Shown: positions 7,160 through 15,846 of the stretch, piece after piece
Layout of the letters: each line of letters opens with the position of its first letter
Position numbering within the stretch: position 1 is the first letter of the stretch
Assembly (NCBI GenBank): GCA_938030835.1
Contig: CALHID010000040.1
Span: 1-28,068, forward strand
Direction: 5' to 3'
Length of the DNA stretch: 28,068 nt
Source of the DNA: an uncultured Actinomyces sp.
GTDB lineage: Bacteria > Actinomycetota > Actinomycetes > Actinomycetales > Actinomycetaceae
Program-made: the position numbers and the translations under genes
Notes under the pieces: model-generated
The model's input: only the letters and a program-made list of their open reading frames with translations
Database searches by the model: none
Told to the model about the DNA's origin: nothing

Positions 7160-7992
7160 TGGCCCTCCTCAGGCAGGAGTGATTGATCGCCACTTCGTAT
7201 GGTACGCGGAATAGTCAGATAGAAGGTTGTTCCCTTAGAGGAAACCGTATCAACCAAAATCGTGCCACCGTGAAGTTTCAGAATCTTTTGCGTAAGCATC
7301 ATCCCTAAGCCCGTTCCAGGTCGCAGAGATCCTCCAGTATCAAATGGGATGAAGAGGCGTTCTTTTTCCTCCTGGGTCATTCCTCGACCGTCATCAACGA
7401 TGGAAATGGTGACGTCTTCATCAAAAGCTTGCACCGTCACGACGATCGAAACATCATCGCCTGCATGACGGGCTGCGTTATTAATAACATTGGCGATCGC
7501 CTGACCCATCAAGCGCGGGTCCAACGACATATAGATCGGGGCGCCATGGTTTTCCAAGCGGATGGGCGAGGAATGGAAACGCCGCATCTGCGCGACGTTT
7601 CGACGCACCAGTTCGCGCATTTCAACGCGTTGAAGGCGAAGATTGAATAAATCAGATTCCAGACGCACTTCGGCCAGAAGATCATCAGCCATTTCGACGA
7701 CCTGGTGCGCATTTTCGGCAATGGTTTTCGCAAACTTCATCTGCACGTCATTCATCGGTCCAGCCGAACCATCAGCAAGAAGTTCTGCCGCTCCCCTGAC
7801 AACAGTCAATGGAGTGCGTAACTCATGGGAGAGCACCGCCGGACCAGCCATGTAGTCCTGGTGAAGTTTACGCAGTTGTTCTTTTTCTGCACGTAGGCGC
7901 TGAACGTCTCGGCGCATTCGTAGAGCAAAGATGATCGCAAGAGCGGCAAGGAACCACGACAGCACGATAGCTACTATGGCAACTAATTGCAT
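7156..7992 (-). CDS. Sensor histidine kinase with a single N-terminal membrane segment
   Basis: Starting at the ATG at 7992 gives 278 residues; AAAGGTGAG seven bases upstream supports this start over a GTG twelve bases earlier. One membrane segment spans about residues 5-24 with almost nothing outside the membrane. There is no PAS, HAMP or extracellular sensor domain. A short basic coiled linker leads to the H-box SHELRTPLT (phosphorylated His56), then the N-box NVINNAARHAG, G1 DDGRGM and G2 GTGLGMML. It is therefore a minimal kinase, likely to sense through the membrane or via a partner protein. It is first in a two-gene operon with the OmpR-type regulator. Confidence 0.93.
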   Translation of the reverse strand: MQLVAIVAIVLSWFLAALAIIFALRMRRDVQRLRAEKEQLRKLHQDYMAGPAVLSHELRTPLTVVRGAAELLADGSAGPMNDVQMKFAKTIAENAHQVVEMADDLLAEVRLESDLFNLRLQRVEMRELVRRNVAQMRRFHSSPIRLENHGAPIYMSLDPRLMGQAIANVINNAARHAGDDVSIVVTVQAFDEDVTISIVDDGRGMTQEEKERLFIPFDTGGSLRPGTGLGMMLTQKILKLHGGTILVDTVSSKGTTFYLTIPRTIRSGDQSLLPEEGQ

Positions 7993-8074
7993 TGTCCTGC
8001 TCACCTTTCCATTGCACTCTCAACGATATCCCCACCCAGTCACGAAAGGCAGAGAATAAAATGTAGACACTCGC

Positions 8075-8719
8075 TCATTTCTTCTCTTCTAAAGCTTTGA
8101 TCGGGTGGCGGATGATCGTTTTGAGCTTGTCAGGCGCCACTTTGCGTGCGTCTGAAAGATAGATTTCGTGGTGACGCCGCTCTTGCATCAGGTCGATCGC
8201 GTATCCGCACTCACGCGCATAGGCATGCATGGCCTCAACAGTGGCGGGCTCATCGTCGTAGCTACCAATGTGCAGGCACTGCACGCACAAGCCTTCTTCT
8301 ATCGTCAGGTACTCAGCTACCGAGCAATCAACTTTCTTTTTCTTCGCCGCTTCCTGGACCGCCCAGTCGAAATCCTCGCGTGAGACAAAATCAGGCAGCC
8401 GGATAACGGAAATCCAGTTGAAGGCCTCTTTGTGGGAATAGTCAGCGCCTTCAACGCCGTCTTGCCACCAGAGTCCCTCGAGTGGCGGTACGACGAAATC
8501 GACATACCCGTCAATCTGACGGGAGCCTTTCTTACTCATCTTGATCGTGTAGGAAATGGCGTATAGGACAGAAATTGCCCTTTGGTAAGCACCCTCCACA
8601 TCATTAGGGTCTCCACTACCGCGCACAGCGACGAAGCGCATCGGTGGAACTTCAACGATACTTGGCCCTTTCTTAGGCGCGTAGAGTTCCTTATATTCCT
8701 TCTTAAAATCAAATGCCAT
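8075..8719 (-). CDS. GyrI-like small-molecule-binding domain protein
   Basis: This 214-residue soluble protein matches the stand-alone GyrI-like (AraC effector-binding type) family, with EVPPMRFVAVRGSGDPND near the N-terminus and HEIYLSDARKVAPDKLKTI at the end. Related domains bind small hydrophobic or cationic molecules. The exact ligand is unknown. A CGGAG stands 7 bases before the ATG at 8719. It follows the methyltransferase gene by 31 bases on the same strand and is likely co-transcribed. No DNA-binding domain is attached, so it is not itself an AraC-type regulator. Confidence 0.8.
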   Translation of the reverse strand: MAFDFKKEYKELYAPKKGPSIVEVPPMRFVAVRGSGDPNDVEGAYQRAISVLYAISYTIKMSKKGSRQIDGYVDFVVPPLEGLWWQDGVEGADYSHKEAFNWISVIRLPDFVSREDFDWAVQEAAKKKKVDCSVAEYLTIEEGLCVQCLHIGSYDDEPATVEAMHAYARECGYAIDLMQERRHHEIYLSDARKVAPDKLKTIIRHPIKALEEKK

Positions 8720-8750
8720 CTCAGACTCCGGGTGAGCTCAACAGTGAGGA

Positions 8751-9362
8751 CTATTGGCCATCATTGTTACAGGTGATGGAAGCGATCACACAAGGAATAC
8801 GGCCGTCAATAACGGTGTAGGTAACGTTCCGGTATCCCAATTTTTCGAAGAAAGCTCGATAGGAGTCCACATCGAATTGTTCCTTGAAGTCAACGCCGAG
8901 CCTCGCAAGAATCTTCGGGATTATTCCTTGTTTGCTTGGCCGACGCTTGACGTAAGTCGGGACGACGATAGTGCCTCCGGCGCGGACGACTCGTTCAAGT
9001 TCCCTCATAACAGCACCAGGATCTGGAAGCAGATGGATGACATTACCTGCGATGACGACATCGAAGGAATCGTCCGCGTAATGCAACTTTGTGATGTCAG
9101 CTCTTTCGATTGTGACATTGCGATATTTCGCAAGTTTCTTCCGCGCTTGTTTGAGCATTCCCTCGGAAAAGTCGGTAGCGACCAGCCTCTTGCACATCGG
9201 TGCAAGGAAGGTGCTGATTGCACCGGTTCCGCAGGCGCATTCAAGAACCTCGTCTGCGGGGCCAACTAGCTGAGCGACAGCGACGCCTGTTCCGTCATAC
9301 ACGCCGCGATTAAATGTGTTTTCGAAGAAGTCGTAAAGGGGCGCAACCCGATCCCAGAACAT
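8751..9362 (-). CDS. Class I SAM-dependent methyltransferase (UbiE-like)
   Basis: The 203-residue protein has a complete Rossmann-type methyltransferase core. Motif I is VLECACGTGA (about 39-48), an acidic residue ends strand 2 (ATDF, D64), ERADI is near 87-91, and DVVIAGNVIHLLPDPG (101-116) is the strand-4 region. The substrate cannot be predicted; the resemblance to UbiE/Coq5 is generic. GGAGG stands seven bases from the ATG at 9362 and only four from the GTG before it, so the ATG is preferred. It is the first gene of a pair with the GyrI-like gene. A TAGCAT about 50 bases upstream is a weak -10 candidate. Confidence 0.85.
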   Translation of the reverse strand: MFWDRVAPLYDFFENTFNRGVYDGTGVAVAQLVGPADEVLECACGTGAISTFLAPMCKRLVATDFSEGMLKQARKKLAKYRNVTIERADITKLHYADDSFDVVIAGNVIHLLPDPGAVMRELERVVRAGGTIVVPTYVKRRPSKQGIIPKILARLGVDFKEQFDVDSYRAFFEKLGYRNVTYTVIDGRIPCVIASITCNNDGQ

Positions 9363-9494
9363 CACTGAACCTCCGCATACCCATTGCCCGCATCATTGCG
9401 ATATCGAAAATGCTACGCGCGCCCTGCATTTCGCACTAGACCCGAAGGAAGTCCCTCTGTTTCATTGAGCGCACTCCCCCGCCTTGTACAGGAA

Positions 9495-9526
9495 AGGGGC
9501 TTCACGCCCACCGGCGTGAAGCCCCT
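9495..9526 (-). terminator. Intrinsic terminator after gdhA
   Basis: A perfect 14-bp stem (AGGGGCTTCACGCC at 9495-9508, GGCGTGAAGCCCCT at 9513-9526) with a 4-base loop begins 15 bases beyond the gdhA stop. The following sequence on the minus strand has only TTCCTGT, so the U-tract is short. Position strongly suggests gdhA termination before the methyltransferase operon. Confidence 0.8.
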
Positions 9527-9541
9527 GAAACAGCCTGCGAA

Positions 9542-10906
9542 TTAGATCAAGCCCTGAGCGACCATTGCGTCCGCAACCTTGATGAAACCAGCAAGGTTTG
9601 CGCCGGCCACATAGTCTCCGGGCACCCCGTATTCGTCCGCGGTAGCCAAGCAGTTCTCATGAATTCCCACCATGATCTGGTGCAGCTTCGCGTCAGTTTC
9701 CTCGAAAGGCCACTGCGTACGACCCGAGTTCTGCTGCATCTCGAGTCCCGAGGTGGCCACGCCACCGGCATTCGAGGCCTTACCGGGCGCGTAAAGGACA
9801 CCGGCGCGGCGCAGCTCATCAATGGCCTCGGGAGTGGTGGGCATGTTCGCGCCCTCCGCAACCATCTGCACGCCGTTATGAATCAGAGCCTCGACGCCTT
9901 CAAGACCAAGCTCATTCTGGGTAGCACAGGGAAGAGCAACGTCACAGGGGACCTCCCAAATCGAGCCTTCTGAGAAGAAGTGCGCGCTGGGACGCTCGGC
10001 GGCATAGTCGCTGACGCGACCGCGACGAACTTCCTTAACGTCCTTCAGCAGATCGACGTCAATTCCCTCTTCGTCAATGACAAAGCCTGAAGAATCGGAA
10101 ACCGCAACGACCTTCGCGCCTAGTTGCTGAGCCTTTTCGGTCGCATAAATCGCCACATTTCCTGAACCGGAAACAACAACGCGCTTACCCTCAAAGGAAT
10201 CTCCACGCGCACGAAGCATTTCCTGGGCAAAGTAGACCAAGCCGTAACCGGTGGCCTCGGTGCGGGCAAAGGAACCGCCCCAGGTCAGGCCCTTGCCGGT
10301 CAGAACACCGGCATCAAAGCTATTGCGAATACGACGGTACTGGCCGAAAAGGTAACCGATTTCGCGGCCGCCCACACCAATATCACCGGCGGGAACGTCT
10401 ACGTTGGGACCAATATGACGCTGAAGCTCAGTCATGAACGACTGACAAAAACGCATGATTTCGGCGTCAGACTTACCCTTGGGGTTGAAGTTTGCGCCGC
10501 CCTTTGCGCCTCCCATGGGCAGGCCGGTCAAAGAGTTCTTGAAAATCTGTTCAAAGCCAAGGAACTTGATGATCGACAGGTTCACCGAGGGGTGGAAACG
10601 TAGGCCACCCTTGTAGGGGCCGAGCGCGGAATTGAACTGAACACGGAAGCCACGATTGACGTGAATACGGCCCTGATCATCGCTCCAAGGAACGCGGAAC
10701 ATGAGCTGGCGTTCAGGCTCAACAATTCGCTCGAAAATCGCCAGATCCTGGTATTCGGGCTTGCGGGCAACCAGAGGAGTCAATGTCGAGAGAACCTCGA
10801 AGACTGCCTGGTGGAATTCACCTTGGTGGGGGTCGCGCGCTACCAATTCATCGAAGACCGATGCGAGCTCGCGGGGAAGCTGGGATGTATCAAACTTTTC
10901 GCTCAT
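9542..10906 (-). CDS. gdhA: NADP-specific glutamate dehydrogenase
   Basis: The 454-residue enzyme catalyses reductive amination of 2-oxoglutarate to glutamate. It is collinear with the hexameric bacterial GdhA family (about 450 residues). Visible sites are the glutamate-binding Lys99 in GPYKGGLRFHP, the catalytic Lys135 in PMGGAKGG, VPAGDIGVGGREIGY, the nucleotide-binding VVVSGSGNVAIYA, and the SDSSG stretch typical of NADP-preferring enzymes. Family start alignment places Met at MSEKFDTSQ (10906). The 60-residue in-frame extension upstream looks non-coding. There is no Shine-Dalgarno sequence directly before this ATG; instead a four-codon mini-ORF with its own GGAG overlaps it. It is followed by a clear terminator and is probably monocistronic. 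Confidence 0.97.
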   Translation of the reverse strand: MSEKFDTSQLPRELASVFDELVARDPHQGEFHQAVFEVLSTLTPLVARKPEYQDLAIFERIVEPERQLMFRVPWSDDQGRIHVNRGFRVQFNSALGPYKGGLRFHPSVNLSIIKFLGFEQIFKNSLTGLPMGGAKGGANFNPKGKSDAEIMRFCQSFMTELQRHIGPNVDVPAGDIGVGGREIGYLFGQYRRIRNSFDAGVLTGKGLTWGGSFARTEATGYGLVYFAQEMLRARGDSFEGKRVVVSGSGNVAIYATEKAQQLGAKVVAVSDSSGFVIDEEGIDVDLLKDVKEVRRGRVSDYAAERPSAHFFSEGSIWEVPCDVALPCATQNELGLEGVEALIHNGVQMVAEGANMPTTPEAIDELRRAGVLYAPGKASNAGGVATSGLEMQQNSGRTQWPFEETDAKLHQIMVGIHENCLATADEYGVPGDYVAGANLAGFIKVADAMVAQGLI

Positions 10907-10917
10907 GTCTTGATCAT
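10903..10917 (-). CDS. Four-codon mini-ORF overlapping the gdhA start
   Basis: ATG at 10917-10915 is preceded by GGAG at 7-base spacing and encodes Met-Ile-Lys-Thr before a TGA whose TGA overlaps the gdhA ATG as ATGA. The gdhA ATG itself is 18 bases from that GGAG and has no other ribosome site. Termination-reinitiation at gdhA would make its translation depend on this mini-ORF. It may instead be chance. Confidence 0.35.
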   Translation of the reverse strand: MIKT

Positions 10918-11088
10918 GGCACTGCTCCGCTTTATTTACCTTTTCTTTTCCAACATATGGACTCTGCATTGCGCATGCCCTGATCACAGGCGCGCGATAC
11001 CCGCCACGAAGGCTCACGTATTTGGTGTACTTGGCGGCAATTTTGCCTTCTCTCGATGCGCCTGCCCCGCTGTTTTCGCCCAGCACAT

Positions 11089-11100
11089 TAAGGTCTAAAC
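11089..11100 (+). promoter_or_regulatory. Candidate leaderless promoter of the phosphotransferase-like gene
   Basis: TAAGGT at 11089-11094 is followed by exactly six bases and then the GTG start codon at 11101. There is no Shine-Dalgarno sequence. The geometry equals that before prfB, the ferritin-like gene and the 316-residue membrane protein gene. Confidence 0.55.
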
Positions 11101-12330
11101 GTGACTCGATCTAAGACTCCCTATGAACTTGCTGCCCTTGCAACAGTTGCGGTTCCGCGGCTTGAAGTAGCCGGACTGCGTCCGCCGCAGTTCAGCGATG
11201 AGGTCCTTTCAGTCACCGGACTCATTGATACTTCAGGCGACCGCTGGATGGTCGTTTGCCCACACGACACTGTCGGCGGACTGGATATGGAAGCCCAGAA
11301 CGCGGTTCTCGAGCGTTTGGGAAAGGCCCACGATTTCTCGAAGATTCCCTTTGAGGTTCCGCGTCCCGCTGGTTTCACCCGCACCCCAGAGGGTGATCGA
11401 GTCATGGTCCACCGCGATCTGGGTGGGCACGTCATGGAAACTTCGGATTTCGATGACCCGCACTTACTGCCCGCATCTTTGGGAAATGCATTGGCCTCAC
11501 TACACAATCTTCCCGAGCTGATCTACACCGGCGTCAACCTTCCGGCTTATTCGGCAATCGAGTGCCGTGACCGCCACCAAGCGGTTCTGGACGAGGCTGC
11601 GCAGGAAGTCGTTATCCCCGCAAACTTGTGGGATCGCTGGGAGGAGTCGCTAGAGAATTTATCTCTGTGGCGTTTCCTCCCCTCCCCCATTCACGGTGAT
11701 CTTTCCGAGACTTCGATTCACGTCGACCATGGTCGGGTCTGTGCACTGACAGGTTTTTCATCTGCACACGTTGGTGACCCCGCCGTCGATATTGCATGGG
11801 TCTTTGCGCGCGCGTCGGATGAGTTTTTAGAGCGCTTCCACGAGGCCTACCAGCAAACTCGTTCTGAGAAGGACCTGCACCTTTTGGAGCGCGCTGAGCT
11901 TCTTTCCGAGTTGGCCGTGGTGCGTTGGTTGGTTCACGGACTGCACAGTGGGGATTCCGAGATTGTCGACGAGGCCCGAGCCATGCTGTCAGAGCTCTCG
12001 GCAAGTGTCGGAGAGAGTACTCCCAAGCGCACGGAAGAGCCTGTGAAGACTGCAAACGATTCCGCGACTTCAGAAGAGGAGTCTTCTTCACAGAGGGAGG
12101 ACACAACCCTTCGAAGGTCTGAGTCGACTCCCGAGAGCCCGCTCGCTACCCAAGCAGCTCGAAGCGATGCATCCACCGGCACAAGTGAAGGTCATGCTCG
12201 TCCTCACTCCGGTCCGATCAGGCTGAGTGCCCATACGTCAAAAGCTGATTCTGAGGGTGCTTCTGAGCAGGCGGCCGAAGCGCCGACTGAGCACATCGAT
12301 ATGAGTGCGATCCTGCCTACTCACGAGTAG
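11101..12330 (+). CDS. Phosphotransferase-fold protein with degenerate kinase motifs
   Basis: This 409-residue protein is built like aminoglycoside/macrolide phosphotransferases up to about residue 300. The catalytic loop HGD (198-200) is present, but the Asn seven residues after the His is Ser205. The metal-binding Asp of the usual DFG-like stretch is Gly218 (TGFSSAHVGDP). The N-lobe strand WMVVCP lacks a clear ATP-contacting basic residue. It is thus probably a poor or inactive kinase. Residues 305-409 are a Ser/Glu/Thr/Ala-rich, probably disordered tail. It starts at a GTG without a ribosome site (leaderless promoter), is divergent from gdhA and convergent with adnB. Related genes sit beside actinobacterial helicase genes. 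Antibiotic resistance should not be assumed. Confidence 0.75.
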   Translation: MTRSKTPYELAALATVAVPRLEVAGLRPPQFSDEVLSVTGLIDTSGDRWMVVCPHDTVGGLDMEAQNAVLERLGKAHDFSKIPFEVPRPAGFTRTPEGDRVMVHRDLGGHVMETSDFDDPHLLPASLGNALASLHNLPELIYTGVNLPAYSAIECRDRHQAVLDEAAQEVVIPANLWDRWEESLENLSLWRFLPSPIHGDLSETSIHVDHGRVCALTGFSSAHVGDPAVDIAWVFARASDEFLERFHEAYQQTRSEKDLHLLERAELLSELAVVRWLVHGLHSGDSEIVDEARAMLSELSASVGESTPKRTEEPVKTANDSATSEEESSSQREDTTLRRSESTPESPLATQAARSDASTGTSEGHARPHSGPIRLSAHTSKADSEGASEQAAEAPTEHIDMSAILPTHE

Positions 12331-12383
12331 ATCCAGGCTCTGCATTATTTCTCAGATTTCTACTTTTCTACGCGGTACTCTGC

Positions 12384-12411
12384 GTACGCTAGACGGACGC
12401 CTTCAGCGTAC
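12384..12411. terminator. Possible hairpin between converging phosphotransferase-like and adnB genes
   Basis: GTACGCT (12384-12390) and AGCGTAC (12405-12411) form a 7-bp inverted repeat with a 14-base loop, 25 bases from the adnB stop on one side and 54 from the other gene's stop. No U-tract follows on either strand, so terminator function is only suggested by the convergent position. Confidence 0.3.
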
Positions 12412-12435
12412 AGTCGTTCCTTCCTCCACTGCCCG

Positions 12436-15400
12436 TCAGTGCGAGCTGGGATTTTTCTTTTGGAGTTCGCTGAGCGCCTGAGTCAGCTGGGATTCAAGCT
12501 GACCGACGGGGACACCGGTTTGAGTCACGATGTCGTCGATGCTGTAGCTAATGGGGCCCCTGAGGAAGCACACTCGCGCCTGCACTTCATTGGGAGAGAG
12601 ACCTTCGCGCTGCGCCCAGGCGATGCGGTAGAGCTGAAGCTGACGCGCGTAGTACTCCCATGTTGAAAGCGGCGTGTTCTTCCCCGGAAGGTGCGATGTT
12701 TTCCAGTCAATGACGGTGTATGTGCCGTTGGCATCTTTAAATACCGCATCGATTCTTCCTTGAATAGATATTCCCGCGAGGGTAAGCGCAAAGGGCTCTT
12801 CGATCGCAATGGGTTCAAGCTGTTCAAGGTCTAGCGAATGGAAGTTTTCTTGCATCTGAGCAAGCAGTTGTTGATCAGAAGCTTCCAATGCTTCGCTGCC
12901 TTCCACCGGTTCGTCCCACAGCTCACCGGTACTGAGGTGAAGTTCTTTTTCAACCCATTTGTGAAAGATTGTGCCAAGCACGGAACTTGATTGAGGCTCA
13001 ACCGGCAAAGGCCTGCGGATATTGCTAATCCACGTATCTGCCTTCCCAATCAAGTCTGAGATCCCAGTGGCGCGAACACGATCAATGCGAATATCAAGCG
13101 CCGAATGAAGAGCCTTTTCTCGTTCTTCAAGCAGTAAGTGGGTGTCATGAATCAAGGAATCTCCGCTGGCATCCATGACATCTGGGTCGCCTTCGCTCTG
13201 ATCTAAAAGAGCTTGAACGCGTGCAGCACTGTCAATGACCAATTGGCGTGAACGCCCTGGAAGGATTGGATACTGCCAAAGTCGGGTATCGACCTCGATA
13301 AGCTGTTCAGATTCCCAGTCTTCGTCAGGTCGCGCAGCGATCTGCTGAGCATCTAGATCGAGTGCATTGACCGTTTCCATGAGATACCGGGATGGATCAC
13401 GCGGTTTGAGGCTTCCTGAGTCAAACCAAGAACCGCTCAGGAGCAGATCGTGTCGCGCCCGAGTCCATGCGACATAAGCCAAACGCCGTTCTTCGCATTC
13501 ATGGTGAATTCCTTGACGATAGTGAATGCTATCTTTATTTGCTTCCTTGCCGGACTTTCCCTGCATGTGGTTGTTGAAGATACTCATCGCAGTTGTCCGC
13601 GAACTTGTTGCTTCAGATGCAAGCAGATCGAAATAGGCTGCTATTCCGATCTCCCCGTACTCTTCGGGGACGATCTGGGGAAGATCTGAGTAATCTCTGC
13701 GCACGGGATAGGGCAATTCTGAAAGGGAGTTAAACCATTCTTTCGCTCCCGGAGGGTCCTGCTTCCAGTCTCTTGGCGAGGCACTGTGGTTAGGGAAGCG
13801 CGAATCTTGTAGGCCAAAGACCACGACCGAGTCCCATTCCAGTCCCTTTGCAGAGTGAATCGTCAGTAATTGAACTGCATCGGCTCGAGTGGCACTGGTA
13901 GGGGTTGGGAGTCCTTTTTCCTCTTCCTCTGCAACTACTAGCCATGTAAGGAATCCGGATAGATCAGCGCCTGCGACCTGCGCTTCATAATCAGCAGCGA
14001 TATCAACGAATGCATCGAGCATTTCCATTCCCCCATCACCAAGGGGGTCGGACATGATGGCTTCTCTGAGCCCAAGGATGGACATTGCACGCTCGATTTG
14101 TTCATCGAGTGGCCTGCCAGTTCCTTGACGAATAATTTCAAGTCGGCGAGCAAGAAGCGAAAGCCGTTCATGTGCGACAGTGGTAAAGGACGGGCCTCCT
14201 GAAGGTACATGCCATCCCACAGGCGGAAGTTGATCGATGGCATCCATAAGGAAAACATCCGGATGCTCCTGTTCAGCCTGCGTTCCCTGTCGAGCCCGAT
14301 ATTTTGCATATTGGTTTAGAACCAAGAGGTCCGCCGCGCCAATATCCATCGCGGTAACAAGGCGCATGAGGGCTGGCGCATTCGTCGGATCTGAAGCGAG
14401 CTCAAGGGCGGCTCGAACGTCACTCACCGAGGGCTGGTCTAAGAGGCCTCCTAAACCAACAACTTGAACCGGGATATCTGCATCTTTAAGTGCACGTTCG
14501 ATCGCAGGAAAATCTGCACGACGACGGCACAACACAGCGCAAGTGTTCCACTTTCCCTTTTCATCCTGGACGCGATGCTGACGGATGAATTCGACGACAT
14601 GCTCAAGTTCTTCCTGGTATGTCAGCGGATAGCTTGCACTCACTTTCCCTTCTCCCGCTTGAGGCCTTGGCCCGAGAACTGGAGGTTTGACCTGGGGAAC
14701 CTTAATGGAAGTGCTTCCTGAGCCGCCGTCTTGGCCGATTCTGGGAAGGCCTCGCAGCGGAAGAGCAACCGCATTTGCTGCCTGAAGGATTGCGTGGTCG
14801 TTTCTCCACGCGGTAGAGAGGGTGAGCTGCTTTGCCTCACGCGGGGTTGAAAATGCGGTCAAGAAGTTACTGAGCGCGGATGCCGAAGCACCTCTCCAAC
14901 CGTAAATTGCTTGACTGGGATCACCGACTGCGGTGGTTGGATGATCTGCAAAAAGGGCGGATAGGAAGGTCATCTGGATGACCGACGTATCTTGGAATTC
15001 GTCGAGGAGGACAGCTTGATAGTCGGAGCGTACCTGGCGGACAACTGAAGCGTTCTCTGTAACGATTCGTGTTGCAAGAAGAAGCTGATCTGAAAAATCA
15101 ATCAGACCGTGACTGCGTTTGTAGTCTTCGAATACCTGCGCCATATCAAGGAGCAGAATCCTATTGGCGTTGACGGTGATCATGGATTTGAGAGAACCGG
15201 TCGGATTTTTTCCTGCAGATTGAGCGATTTCTTCCAGCTCTTCGCTAAATGCGCGGAGAGCTTTTGCCCCTTGGTCAAGGGTCATATTTTGTTCTGCGAT
15301 ATGACCGCTTAACGCAAGTACCGCAGCAACAATTGATGACGTCGGTTTGTATCGCCCGTCTTCTTCGGGGTACTCTCCCCTCCAGTTTTGGACGATCTCG

Positions 15401-15846
15401 GTAAGAATCTGAACCTGCTGCGCCTGTCCGATCAAGCGTGAGTCGGGATCTACCCCAATTGTTGCGCCATACTCACCAAGGATTCGAGCAGCGAAAGAGT
15501 TATAGGTCAATGCCGTTGGATCGCCCTGAAAGCTACGGCCAAGATTTGATGCCAAGACCCCGAGGTCTTGTCGCATTTTGAGCCCCAGCTCCCCCGCTGC
15601 TTTCCGTGTAAAGGTTAAGCCGAGAATACGCTCCGGCTCGATTCCATGATGGGCAACCATGTAGAGCACGCGCTGTGACATGGTGGTTGTCTTCCCTGCT
15701 CCCGCTCCCGCAACGACAAGCAGAGGTTCAAGAGGTGCTTCGATTACGGCACGCTGCTCATCTGTGGGGGGAAAATACTGGCGGCTTCGGGGGGTGGCCA
15801 AACGCAGAATTTCATCAACACTCAGCCGTGAACTATCGATGCTCAT
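12436..15846 (-). CDS. adnB: AdnB-like helicase-nuclease (UvrD motor plus RecB-type nuclease)
   Basis: The 1136-residue protein has a full superfamily 1A motor. TDEQRAVI is the Q-motif, GAGAGKTT (47-54) Walker A, LTFTRKAA motif Ia, LDEFQD (281-286) Walker B and VGDPSQAIYGWRGA (307-320) motif III, followed by later motifs such as TIHSAKGLEWD and AWTRARHD. The C-terminal RecB-type nuclease has HKW, GRIDAVF, VIDWKTS (Asp1047, Lys1049) and QLQLYR. AdnB pairs with AdnA to unwind and resect double-strand breaks in actinobacteria. Its ATG overlaps the adnA stop by four bases, so the subunits are coupled. All motor residues look intact, as expected for the lead motor. An AddA-type name is possible, but the pair arrangement favours AdnB. 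Confidence 0.9.
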   Translation of the reverse strand: MSIDSSRLSVDEILRLATPRSRQYFPPTDEQRAVIEAPLEPLLVVAGAGAGKTTTMSQRVLYMVAHHGIEPERILGLTFTRKAAGELGLKMRQDLGVLASNLGRSFQGDPTALTYNSFAARILGEYGATIGVDPDSRLIGQAQQVQILTEIVQNWRGEYPEEDGRYKPTSSIVAAVLALSGHIAEQNMTLDQGAKALRAFSEELEEIAQSAGKNPTGSLKSMITVNANRILLLDMAQVFEDYKRSHGLIDFSDQLLLATRIVTENASVVRQVRSDYQAVLLDEFQDTSVIQMTFLSALFADHPTTAVGDPSQAIYGWRGASASALSNFLTAFSTPREAKQLTLSTAWRNDHAILQAANAVALPLRGLPRIGQDGGSGSTSIKVPQVKPPVLGPRPQAGEGKVSASYPLTYQEELEHVVEFIRQHRVQDEKGKWNTCAVLCRRRADFPAIERALKDADIPVQVVGLGGLLDQPSVSDVRAALELASDPTNAPALMRLVTAMDIGAADLLVLNQYAKYRARQGTQAEQEHPDVFLMDAIDQLPPVGWHVPSGGPSFTTVAHERLSLLARRLEIIRQGTGRPLDEQIERAMSILGLREAIMSDPLGDGGMEMLDAFVDIAADYEAQVAGADLSGFLTWLVVAEEEEKGLPTPTSATRADAVQLLTIHSAKGLEWDSVVVFGLQDSRFPNHSASPRDWKQDPPGAKEWFNSLSELPYPVRRDYSDLPQIVPEEYGEIGIAAYFDLLASEATSSRTTAMSIFNNHMQGKSGKEANKDSIHYRQGIHHECEERRLAYVAWTRARHDLLLSGSWFDSGSLKPRDPSRYLMETVNALDLDAQQIAARPDEDWESEQLIEVDTRLWQYPILPGRSRQLVIDSAARVQALLDQSEGDPDVMDASGDSLIHDTHLLLEEREKALHSALDIRIDRVRATGISDLIGKADTWISNIRRPLPVEPQSSSVLGTIFHKWVEKELHLSTGELWDEPVEGSEALEASDQQLLAQMQENFHSLDLEQLEPIAIEEPFALTLAGISIQGRIDAVFKDANGTYTVIDWKTSHLPGKNTPLSTWEYYARQLQLYRIAWAQREGLSPNEVQARVCFLRGPISYSIDDIVTQTGVPVGQLESQLTQALSELQKKNPSSH

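Noticed and set aside
10907..11086. 60-residue N-terminal extension of gdhA
   Set aside because: No family similarity; GdhA homologues begin at the MSEKF position, and the extension covers the divergent promoter region.
11101..12330. Macrolide/aminoglycoside resistance gene
   Set aside because: The fold is similar but key metal-binding residues are replaced, and the context is housekeeping.
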